A stretch of 17,469 bases of DNA from the NCBI GenBank assembly GCA_035714005.1, contig DASTMQ010000387.1, positions 1-17,469 of the forward strand. The letters are read 5' to 3'. Both the position numbers and the translations under genes were made by a program. Source of the stretch: AWTP1-13 sp035714005. Its GTDB lineage: Bacteria; Pseudomonadota; Alphaproteobacteria; Rhizobiales; Hyphomicrobiaceae. The notes under the pieces are model-generated. The model did no database searches and was not told the DNA's origin. It worked only from the letters and a program-made list of their open reading frames with translations. Below are positions 7,563 to 14,377 of the stretch, one piece after another. Within the stretch, counting starts at the first letter, position 1, and each line of letters starts with the position of its first letter.

Positions 7563-8891
7563 ATGTTCGAGACCCTGATGCGATCGCGGCGGTTCGCCCC
7601 CCTGTTTTGGTGTCAGTTCTGCTCGGCTTTGAACGACAATTTTCTCAAGAATGCGCTGGGCATGCTCATTCTCTTCGGCCCGGGCGGGGCGACGGGGAGC
7701 CCAGGCCAGCACGCCGGCGTGCTCGTGACCCTTTCCGGCGTGGTCTTCATTGCCCCGTTCTTTCTGCTGTCGGCCATTGGCGGGGAAGTGGCCGATCGGT
7801 TCGACAAGGCCCACATCGCCCGCTCGATCCGGCTGGCGGAAATGCCCATTGCCGGCATCGCCGCGGTTGGCTTTTTTCTGCATTCGGTCCCGATCCTGTT
7901 TGTCGCGCTTGCACTCTTTGGCGTCGTGGCGGCGCTGTTTGGCCCGGTGAAGTACGGCATCTTGCCGGAAAAGCTCGAAACGGCGGAGCTTGCCGCCGGC
8001 AACGCGCTGGTGGAAGGCGCAACCTTCCTTGCCATTCTGGCCGGGACCATCGCCGGTGGCGTGGCGGTGGCGGAGGCGCAAAGCGGCGCCGCGGTGGGCC
8101 TCGTCATTTGCCTGTTGGCGCTGAGCTCCTGGGGGTTGGCACGGCTCATTCCCGAGGCCGGTCCCGCTGCGCCGCGGCTCCAAATCGACTTCAATCCTTG
8201 GACCTCGACGAAAGGGCTGCTGCGCGAGCTCAAGGCGGACCGGCGCCTGTGGGGTGGCGCCCAAATCGTCTCGTGGTTCTGGGTGGTGGGCTTCGTTACC
8301 CTGTCCTTGCTGCCGACCCTCATCAAGGAGGGGATTGGTGGCAGCGAGGGTGTGGTCACCTACTGTCTTTCGGTGTTCACCGTCGGCATCGCTTTGGGCT
8401 CGCTGCTCGCGGCGCGCGCCAGCCGCGAGCGTCCCAATCTGGCGCTGGTTCCGATCGGCGCCCTGCTGATCGGCGTTTTTGCCCTGTTCGCGGCCTGGCT
8501 TGCCTCGGTGGTCGTGCCGGAGGGCGACAGGATCGGACCGTGGGCCTTCGTGGCCTCGCGCAACGGCGTGTTCGTGACGGTCGCCCTGTGCGGGCTTGCC
8601 GTTGCGGGGGGCCTCTTTGTCGTGCCGGCTTTTGCGGCAGTGCAGGCCTGGGCACCCGTTGATCGCCGGGCCCGGGTGGTAGCGGCTGTCAACGTTCTCA
8701 ACGCCGCCTACATGCTGGCTGGCGGCGCCGTGGTCGCGGGCCTGCAGTCGGCCGGTGTCGCGCTCTCGACGCTGTTTGCGACGGTGGGTGTTGTGAGCCT
8801 CGCCAATGTGGCGATCGTGCTGCGGGCGTGGGACCGTGAGGTGCGCCAGGATTTGGCCCGCACCTTTGGCCGGCTCGCGCCCTCCCGCTGA
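7563..8891 (+). CDS. MFS transporter, lysophospholipid transporter (LplT)-like
   Basis: This is a 442-residue major facilitator superfamily protein with about 12 hydrophobic segments. The N-terminal signature FAPLFWCQFCSALNDNFLKN matches the LplT family, where QF.SALNDN is characteristic. It is followed by FIAPFFLLSAIGGEVADRFD with the loop 2-3 motif, and by ALFGPVKYGILPE and GNALVEGATFLAILAGTIAGG, also typical of this family. LplT flips lysophospholipids inward across the inner membrane for re-acylation. In many proteobacteria the transporter is fused to, or next to, an acyltransferase/acyl-ACP synthetase (Aas). Here it stands alone: the downstream 1.1 kb has no intact gene. The ATG at 7563 follows GGATGGGGC at a workable distance. 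The frame is open far upstream without a start that fits the family. The substrate is inferred from family resemblance. Confidence 0.85.
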   Translation: MFETLMRSRRFAPLFWCQFCSALNDNFLKNALGMLILFGPGGATGSPGQHAGVLVTLSGVVFIAPFFLLSAIGGEVADRFDKAHIARSIRLAEMPIAGIAAVGFFLHSVPILFVALALFGVVAALFGPVKYGILPEKLETAELAAGNALVEGATFLAILAGTIAGGVAVAEAQSGAAVGLVICLLALSSWGLARLIPEAGPAAPRLQIDFNPWTSTKGLLRELKADRRLWGGAQIVSWFWVVGFVTLSLLPTLIKEGIGGSEGVVTYCLSVFTVGIALGSLLAARASRERPNLALVPIGALLIGVFALFAAWLASVVVPEGDRIGPWAFVASRNGVFVTVALCGLAVAGGLFVVPAFAAVQAWAPVDRRARVVAAVNVLNAAYMLAGGAVVAGLQSAGVALSTLFATVGVVSLANVAIVLRAWDREVRQDLARTFGRLAPSR

Positions 8892-9035
8892 GGCCATGCA
8901 ACCCTTAAGTTTTGCGCCCGCCTCTGGCAACGGCGGGGATGCGTCAGGTTGACTCACCCCGCTTTATTCGGGGGCAGGAGAACGGAATAACTCGGGCGGC
9001 CGGCCGTTCCCTCGCCAAGCCTAATCCGGTTTCGC

Positions 9036-9146
9036 CCCGCATCGAGGCTGGATGGGTTAGGGACGCTTCTTCGGCGTGCGAGGGAGCGTCCCGTTTGCCC
9101 GATGCGGGTTGTCGGCTCAACCCGACCCGAGCCGGGATGAGCCTCG
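9036..9146. repeat. Nested and alternative stem-loop element (possible structured RNA)
   Basis: CCCGCATCG (9036-9044) pairs perfectly with CGATGCGGG (9100-9108). Inside it, GGGACGCT (9060-9067) pairs perfectly with AGCGTCCC (9085-9092). A third stem follows: CGGCTC (9113-9118) with GAGCCG (9129-9134). A competing 7-bp pair joins CGAGGCT (9043-9049) to AGCCTCG (9140-9146), and a 6-bp hairpin CGGGTT/AACCCG overlaps the first and third stems. The 11-base direct repeat CTCGCCAAGCC brackets the element (9011-9021 and 9143-9153). I do not recognise a known RNA family and cannot tell which strand would be transcribed. Confidence 0.45.
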
Positions 9147-9219
9147 CCAAGCCACCGAACGCCCATTGTTACCGAGGCCCGAACGCGCGACTGGACGACC
9201 ATTCGATCCCGGCAGGTTG

Positions 9220-9239
9220 CCGCCTTGGCGACAAGGCGG
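9220..9239. repeat. Short hairpin in the gene-poor region
   Basis: CCGCCTT and AAGGCGG form a perfect 7-bp stem around the 6-base loop GGCGAC. No T-run follows on either strand. It lies about 75 bp right of the larger structured element and may belong to the same noncoding segment. Confidence 0.35.
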
Positions 9240-9528
9240 TGAGCGCCGGCGAAAAGATTATGGCTACTTCCGATCCCCATCCCTCCGACCACGGAACAAG
9301 ATCGCGGAAAGGTTGTGCGCGGGGTCGGCTCGGATGCTCGCGAGAACAGCGTTCTGCCTTTGCCCACGGGCGGCAGTTGGGCTCTTGCTTTGCCTCGTGC
9401 CGGCGCTCGTCGGCACCACGCGTCCGATCTTGGCCCGCGGCGAGCCGGCCCGCCAATTTCCGCCATCGACTGGGCCGCCATTTATCACGAGCGCTGCGCC
9501 AGTCCGGTGACCCCGGGAGCCGCGTCGG

Positions 9529-9648
9529 CGCCAAGACCGGCGGGTCGTTGCCCATAAGATCGAAGAAGCTATAGGGGGCGGCGTTGGGTGTACCGTTGAC
9601 GGAGAGTGTGGCGAGCAACGCAATCGGTCGCGGCACCACCGTGCCCTC
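9529..9648 (-). pseudogene. Remnant of a flavin reductase-like (FMN-binding split barrel) gene
   Basis: One minus-strand frame over this stretch reads like the N-terminal part of the flavin reductase-like domain: GTVVPRPIALLATLSVNGTP, then NAAPYSFFDLMGNDPPVLAP. The VPRPIA, G..N.APYSFF and DPP elements are the hallmarks of that family. Only about 40 residues are recognisable. The residues before them do not resemble the family. The frame stays open after them, but the residues turn into Arg-rich sequence unlike the rest of the domain. I read it as a truncated, decayed gene. An intact protein using the longer open frame (9169-9990) is unlikely. Confidence 0.5.
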
Positions 9649-10021
9649 TTGCTGTCCACTGCCGCGCTCTCGTCCAGCAGCTCTGTCGCCATCACACACC
9701 GAGCGCGCGAGGCCGGCGGCATGGCACCAACGGTGGTGGAGCAAGTTTGCAGCCGTTACCGAGTTGAGGAGGCCATGGTGCCAACCAATCGGTGAGAGAG
9801 GTCGAGAGCCGGTGGCCCGCGGCGCTGCCGACTGAGGTCGCGTTGGGTGCAGGCGTGCCTTTGCCCCGCGACATTGCGACCCGTGACCGGCGCAGTCCGA
9901 ATGGTGTTGGGGCTTTGGGTGCCAAGGTTTTTGCTCTATGAGGAGGGCGGCGTGCAATGCGCGGAACTGCAGGCTCGCCGCAACCGTCATAGCTTGAGCC
10001 TGGCCTTGGAGGTTCGCATTG

Positions 10022-10624
10022 ATGGCGTCTCAGCACCGGGCAACGGCGCGCTCCGCGCGCGGCCACCTGCGCGCGGCGACCAGCGATTTGCATGCTCGCC
10101 TCGACGCGCGGCTCGCGCCTCTGGTGACGCAGGGTGAGGCAGGCTATCGGGACTTCTTGTTACGATCCGCAATGGCGCTACTGCCCGTAGAGCAAGCCTT
10201 GAACGAAGTCGACGTTGCCAATTTGCTGCCGGACTGGCCGCAACGTTCGCGGTCGCGCGCGCTGCGCCTGGACCTGGCAGCGTTGTCGCTGCCGGAACCC
10301 TCGGGTCCGACCGTTCCCGCCATCTGCGGTGAGGCCTTCCAGTTTGGCATGCTTTATGTGCTGGAAGGATCACGCCTCGGCGCCCGGCTGCTGCTGGCCG
10401 AGGTCGAGGCCGCGCTCAGTCCCGCCAGCCGGGCCGCGACGCGGTATCTATCGCACGGGCAGGGCCTCTCCCTTTGGCCCACATTCTTGCAGCGACTGGA
10501 GGCATCGCAGCAGGTGCGCCGCGAGCCTGATGCGGCCGCGGCCGGCGCACGCGCGGTGTTCCGGCAATTCCTGGCCGCCAGCGGCGATGGCATTTGCGAC
10601 GGAGTGATTTTAGGGCGTGGCTAG
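10022..10624 (+). CDS. Heme oxygenase (biliverdin-producing, bacteriophytochrome-linked)
   Basis: This 200-residue helical protein fits the bacterial BphO-type heme oxygenases, which open heme to biliverdin, releasing iron and CO. The proximal-helix motif LRAATSDLHARLD contains the presumed heme ligand His24. The distal-helix region FQFGMLYVLEGSRLGARLL matches the conserved YVLEGS.LG pattern. GLSLWPTFLQRLEA and FRQFLAA follow near the C-terminus. I chose the ATG at 10022, 9 bp after a GGAGG site at 10008-10012. A TTG at 10019 is also possible. The stop codon lies inside the first codons of the phytochrome gene (8-bp overlap), so the enzyme would be co-translated with the protein that needs its product. 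This is a known pairing (bphO-bphP). The electron donor is not encoded nearby. Confidence 0.88.
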   Translation: MASQHRATARSARGHLRAATSDLHARLDARLAPLVTQGEAGYRDFLLRSAMALLPVEQALNEVDVANLLPDWPQRSRSRALRLDLAALSLPEPSGPTVPAICGEAFQFGMLYVLEGSRLGARLLLAEVEAALSPASRAATRYLSHGQGLSLWPTFLQRLEASQQVRREPDAAAAGARAVFRQFLAASGDGICDGVILGRG

Positions 10625-13160
10625 CGCAGCCGAGATGGTCGATCTCAGCAATTGCGATCGCGAGCCGATTCATCTGATCGGCGCCGTGCAATCGTTTGGT
10701 CTGCTGCTGGTCGTGTCGAGCGATGCCTGGGTGATAACGCGCGCCTCCGGCAGCACGACGGCCTGGCTCGGCCGGACGCCGCAGGATGTCATCGGCCGTC
10801 CCCTGCGCGCCGTTTTCACCGAGGAAGCGATCCACGCGATGCGCACTCAGCTTCACGGTGCCATTATGGGCGACATGGTCGCGCGTCTATTCGATCTGCA
10901 GATCACCGACGCTGGGCCGCGCTGCGACTTGGCGGTGCACATGGCCGGCACCTCCATCATCGTCGAATGTGAGCCTTCGATCAGCGACGGCTCGGACAAC
11001 ACGGGCTTGATGGTGCGCGGCATGATCGCCCGCCTGCAGCAGGCGCATGACTTGCGGGCTTTCTACCGGATGGCGGCACGTGAACTGCGCGCCATGACCG
11101 AATTCGATCGGGTCATGGTCTATCGCTTTGATCAAGATGGATCGGGTGAGGTGATCGCCGAATCGGCACGCACAGGGTTGGAATCCTACCTGGGCCTGCA
11201 TTATCCCGCTTCCGATATCCCGCGACAGGCCCGAATTCTCTACGAGCGTAACTGGCTTCGTCTGATCGCCGACGTCAATGCCGCCCCGTCACCCATCGAG
11301 CCGGCACTCGATGCCGCCGGTCAACCCCTCGATCTTTCGAGAAGCGTGCTGCGCAGCGTCTCGCCGATCCACGTCGAGTATCTGCGCAACATGGGGGTGT
11401 CGGCCTCGATGTCGGTGTCGATCCTGCACGATGGCAGACTGTGGGGCCTGTTTGCTTGCCACCACTACGCGCCGCATCGCGTCTCCTTTGGCCGGCGTAC
11501 GGCCGCGGAACTTTTCGGGCAGATGTTTTCATTTCTGATGGAGAACCGCGAACGCGAACACGAGTCCGCTTACGAGGTGCGCGCGCAAAAGCTGCACCAG
11601 CAGCTCGTGACCGCCATGGCCAGCGAGGCCACCCAGTTCGAAAGCATCGTCTCGCACCTGGACGATATTGCCGACCTCCTGGCCTGTGACGGCATTGGGG
11701 TGTGGATCAACGATCGAGCCACCCTGAAGGGGCTCACGCCCACCGAGCCGGAATTCGCCGCCCTGGTTGCCCATCTTAATGCGAAGGACATCAGCAGCCA
11801 GATCTACGCGCGTTATGACATCGGTCAGGAATTTCCGCCGGCGCGCGCCTTTGCCGAGCGGGCCGCCGGCATGCTTGTGGTGCCGCTCTCGCGCCCATCC
11901 CGCGATTATTTGGTGTTTTTTCGCAAAGAGGTGGCGCGCAACGTCAATTGGGCGGGCGATCCGGCTAAACCCGTCACGGTCGGGCCGCTGGGCGATCGAT
12001 TAACGCCGCGCAAGAGCTTTGAGGTGTGGAAGGAGACCGTGCACGGTCAATCCCAGCCGTGGCTAGCCGTTGAATGCCGCATTGCCGAAGGTCTGCGCGT
12101 CAGCTTGCTCGAAGTCATTCTGCAACTGTCGGCCCTGGCCGAGGATGAGCGGGTCCGCGCCCAGCAGCGTCAGGAGTTACTGATTGACGAGCTCAACCAT
12201 CGCGTGCGTAACATTCTAAGCCTTATTCGCGGCGTCATCACCCAGAGCAAGGACCCAGCGCACACGGTCGACAGCTTCACGGCCGTGGTCGGCGGCCGCA
12301 TCCAGGCGCTGGCGCGAGCGCATGATCAGATCACCGCGGACAAGTGGGGTCCTGCATCCTTCAGCAGCTTGCTGAAGGCGGAGGCGGGCGCCTATTTGGC
12401 CAATGGTGCCGAGCGCGTCATTCTGCATGGCCCCGATGTCCTGCTTGAACCCCAGGCCTTCACGACCATTGCCCTGGTCATGCACGAAATGATCACAAAC
12501 TCCGCCAAATACGGGGCTTTGAGTGACCATCGCGGGCGTGTGACGGTCACTACCTCTCTCGACCAACGAGGCAACCTTATTATCGATTGGGCCGAGCGGG
12601 GTGGTCCCGGGGTGAAACCACCAACACGTCGGGGTTTTGGCAGCACGGTGATCCGGTCCTCGATCCGTCACGACTTAAGCGGTGACGTGGAGCTCGACTT
12701 CGCGGCAACCGGGCTACATGCGCGCTTTAGCATCCCCTCCACCCAGTTCCGCACCTCGCGCAGCCCGGCGAGTCGGCCGGATGCGGCCTCCGCCGACAGC
12801 AAGGATGGGGTTGTTGCCATGCCTCGGGATGTCCTTTTGGTCGAGGACGCCATGATCATCGCGCTGGATGCGGAAGACATGATGCGCGAGCTCGGAGTCG
12901 AGACCGTGCGGGTCACGAACAACGTCAATGGAGCGCTCAAGGCGATCGTCGAGCGTCCTCCCGACTTCGCGCTGCTGGACGTGAACCTTGGTAACGAAAC
13001 CAGCTTCAGGATCGCCGAGCACTTGAAGGCGCTTGGAATTCGCTTTGCGTTCGCCACGGGTTACGGCGATGATCTCGCGTTCCCGCCAGCCTTCGCAAAC
13101 ACGCCGAAGCTGCGCAAGCCCTACATCTCCCAATCGATCCGAGACGTGCTGATCGGCTAG
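10617..13160 (+). CDS. Bacteriophytochrome: PAS-GAF-PHY-HWE histidine kinase-receiver
   Basis: This 847-residue red/far-red light sensor has a biliverdin chromophore. Cys13 in SNCDREPIHLIGAVQSFG is the expected thioether attachment site before the PAS domain. The GAF domain shows YPASDIPRQAR (Asp200-Ile-Pro), SPIHVEYLRNMGVSASMS (His252) and LFACHHYAP (His282/283). The PHY domain has the tongue motif PRKSF (464-468). The kinase is HWE-type: the H-box ELNHRVRN puts the phospho-histidine at 528, the N-box is VMHEMITNSAKYGA, and the signature WAERGGPG follows. A C-terminal receiver domain (about 738-847) has LVEDAM, the phospho-acceptor Asp788 in FALLDVNLG, FATGY and Lys834-Pro. The order matches Agrobacterium Agp2-type proteins. 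The GTG start overlaps the heme oxygenase stop by 8 bp. An ATG at 10635 would still include Cys13. The output partner is not evident in the window. Confidence 0.95.
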   Translation: MASAAEMVDLSNCDREPIHLIGAVQSFGLLLVVSSDAWVITRASGSTTAWLGRTPQDVIGRPLRAVFTEEAIHAMRTQLHGAIMGDMVARLFDLQITDAGPRCDLAVHMAGTSIIVECEPSISDGSDNTGLMVRGMIARLQQAHDLRAFYRMAARELRAMTEFDRVMVYRFDQDGSGEVIAESARTGLESYLGLHYPASDIPRQARILYERNWLRLIADVNAAPSPIEPALDAAGQPLDLSRSVLRSVSPIHVEYLRNMGVSASMSVSILHDGRLWGLFACHHYAPHRVSFGRRTAAELFGQMFSFLMENREREHESAYEVRAQKLHQQLVTAMASEATQFESIVSHLDDIADLLACDGIGVWINDRATLKGLTPTEPEFAALVAHLNAKDISSQIYARYDIGQEFPPARAFAERAAGMLVVPLSRPSRDYLVFFRKEVARNVNWAGDPAKPVTVGPLGDRLTPRKSFEVWKETVHGQSQPWLAVECRIAEGLRVSLLEVILQLSALAEDERVRAQQRQELLIDELNHRVRNILSLIRGVITQSKDPAHTVDSFTAVVGGRIQALARAHDQITADKWGPASFSSLLKAEAGAYLANGAERVILHGPDVLLEPQAFTTIALVMHEMITNSAKYGALSDHRGRVTVTTSLDQRGNLIIDWAERGGPGVKPPTRRGFGSTVIRSSIRHDLSGDVELDFAATGLHARFSIPSTQFRTSRSPASRPDAASADSKDGVVAMPRDVLLVEDAMIIALDAEDMMRELGVETVRVTNNVNGALKAIVERPPDFALLDVNLGNETSFRIAEHLKALGIRFAFATGYGDDLAFPPAFANTPKLRKPYISQSIRDVLIG

Positions 13161-13198
13161 GCTCGCACCGCCCCGATGCGCCAGCGTGCCTCGGCGGC

Positions 13199-14377
13199 TT
13201 GGGACGCACGCACGCGGAGTTCACGCGACAGGCCGCGCAGTTCTCACGATCGCCAGCAACAACGGATCCGTCGCACGTTGCCCGTCTCGTCGATGCCATC
13301 GGCAGCGCCGCGCGCGGGCGGGTCCTCGACGTCGCCTGTGGTCCCGGAATCGTGACATCGGCGCTGGCCGCTATCGCGCGCGAAGTCGTGGCCCTGGATT
13401 TGACGCCGGAGATGTTGGTAAAAGCCAAAGAGCGATGCGCGGCGGCCGGTCGCACGAATGTCGTATTCACACAAGGTTCCGCGACACATCTCGCCTTCGC
13501 GACGGGTAGCTTCGACGCCGTCGTCACGCGCCTATCGTTTCATCATTTTCTCGAACCGCAGACGGTGCTGGCCGAAATGCTGCGCGTCCTCAAGGTGGGA
13601 GGGACGCTCGCCGTCGCCGACGTTGTCAGCGCCGAAGACGCGGGCAAGGCGGCGCTGCAAAATGCCATCGAGGTGCTGCGCGATCCCTCGCATGTTCGCA
13701 TGCGGTCCGCCTCCGAGCTCGTGGCCTTGATCGCAGGCGCGGGTGTCGCGGTCGAGCGACGGGAAAGTTGGGACAAGGCGCGCGAGTTCGAGGAATGGGT
13801 TGGCATCGTCGCCGACCCGGAGCGCGTTGCGCCACTGCGAACCGTGGTTCGCGCCTTGGCGGAGGCCGGTCAGGACGCGGGGTTGGCTCTCGCCTTGCGC
13901 GATGGGGCCATCCATTTTGTGCACAAGTGGCAATTGGTTGTCGGCACCAAACCCAGGTGCCCCTGCGAGGCCGGGCAACTCGCGCCGATTGCGCGCCCGC
14001 AGCGCGCTTGCCCTTTTGCGGATGCCGGCGCGGGCAGGCCTTCAAGGTGGACCGCTCCTTCTCGAAAGAAGCAATGCTGCCGGGCGGACGCGCACATGCC
14101 GCAGGCCGCCTGCAAGCCCACCTCACGCGTCCCTCTCCACAGATTCGGCGCCCCCCGAGAATCGCCGCTCCAAGCGCGCAATCTCGGTCTCGGTCAATTT
14201 GCTGACCAGCGGGTCGATCCTGGCAAGTGGTTGTCCCTTTCGGCCCGCGAGCTGCCGCGCCACCGGCGCGGCGGGCCAGGGCGGACGACCAAGCTCGCCA
14301 AAGGCCGCGAGCACCCGGCTTGCCAGCGTCGGTACAATGCTCCAACTCACGGCCGCGCAGAGGGCCAAAAGGTTTAG
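13199..14377 (+). CDS. Class I SAM-dependent methyltransferase with run-on C-terminus
   Basis: The first 252 residues or so form a complete methyltransferase of the UbiE/Methyltransf_11 type. The SAM-binding motif is RVLDVACGPGIVTSALA, with the acidic strand-2 end VVALDLTPEML, then FTQGSATHLAFATGSFDAVV, RLSFHHF, MLRVLKVGGTLAVADV, and a typical ending IHFVHKWQLVVGTKP (about 13954). Relatives normally stop about here. This frame continues for 140 more residues, Arg/Pro/Cys-rich and without recognisable structure, reading antisense through the last 255 bp of metG. The true stop may have been lost by mutation. The only start that keeps the N-terminal HAEFTRQAAQF helix is TTG at 13199, with no clear Shine-Dalgarno. 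An ATG at 13176 lies in another frame, so an N-terminal frameshift is possible. It begins 38 bp after the phytochrome gene. The substrate is unknown. Confidence 0.75.
   Translation: MGRTHAEFTRQAAQFSRSPATTDPSHVARLVDAIGSAARGRVLDVACGPGIVTSALAAIAREVVALDLTPEMLVKAKERCAAAGRTNVVFTQGSATHLAFATGSFDAVVTRLSFHHFLEPQTVLAEMLRVLKVGGTLAVADVVSAEDAGKAALQNAIEVLRDPSHVRMRSASELVALIAGAGVAVERRESWDKAREFEEWVGIVADPERVAPLRTVVRALAEAGQDAGLALALRDGAIHFVHKWQLVVGTKPRCPCEAGQLAPIARPQRACPFADAGAGRPSRWTAPSRKKQCCRADAHMPQAACKPTSRVPLHRFGAPRESPLQARNLGLGQFADQRVDPGKWLSLSARELPRHRRGGPGRTTKLAKGREHPACQRRYNAPTHGRAEGQKV

Larger units (their letters stand above)
8892..10021. other. 1.1-kb region without an intact gene, rich in inverted repeats
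   Basis: Between the transporter stop and the heme oxygenase start, no reading frame on either strand looks like a complete protein. Open stretches exist in several frames, as expected in high-GC DNA, but their translations are low-complexity Arg/Pro/Ala. A short minus-strand stretch (9529-9648) does resemble a flavin-reductase domain. The left third contains several stem-forming repeats: 8917-8922 with 8932-8937, 9036-9146 and 9220-9239. A 19-residue plus-strand ORF with no family resemblance (ATG in the ctatgagg near 9940) is not convincing. The region looks like a decayed gene plus structured noncoding DNA. Confidence 0.6.

Noticed and set aside
8917..8937. Terminator after the MFS transporter gene
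   Set aside because: CCCGCC and GGCGGG can form a 6-bp stem 25 bp after the stop, but the loop is 9 bases and no T-run follows.
7155..8957. A 600-codon open frame on the minus strand
   Set aside because: It is antisense to the MFS transporter, very rich in Arg/Gln/His, and only its last 67 codons (ThiS) look like a protein. It is a high-GC shadow frame.
9332..9510. Plus-strand segment resembling a signal peptide (MLARTAFCLCPRAAVGLLLC)
   Set aside because: The hydrophobic run is followed by a stop within 60 residues and no domain; there is no good ribosome-binding site. It may be chance or part of a decayed gene.
9169..9990. A 273-codon minus-strand frame as an intact gene
   Set aside because: Only about 40 residues in the middle resemble a known domain; the rest is low-complexity. 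Kept as a remnant, not a gene.
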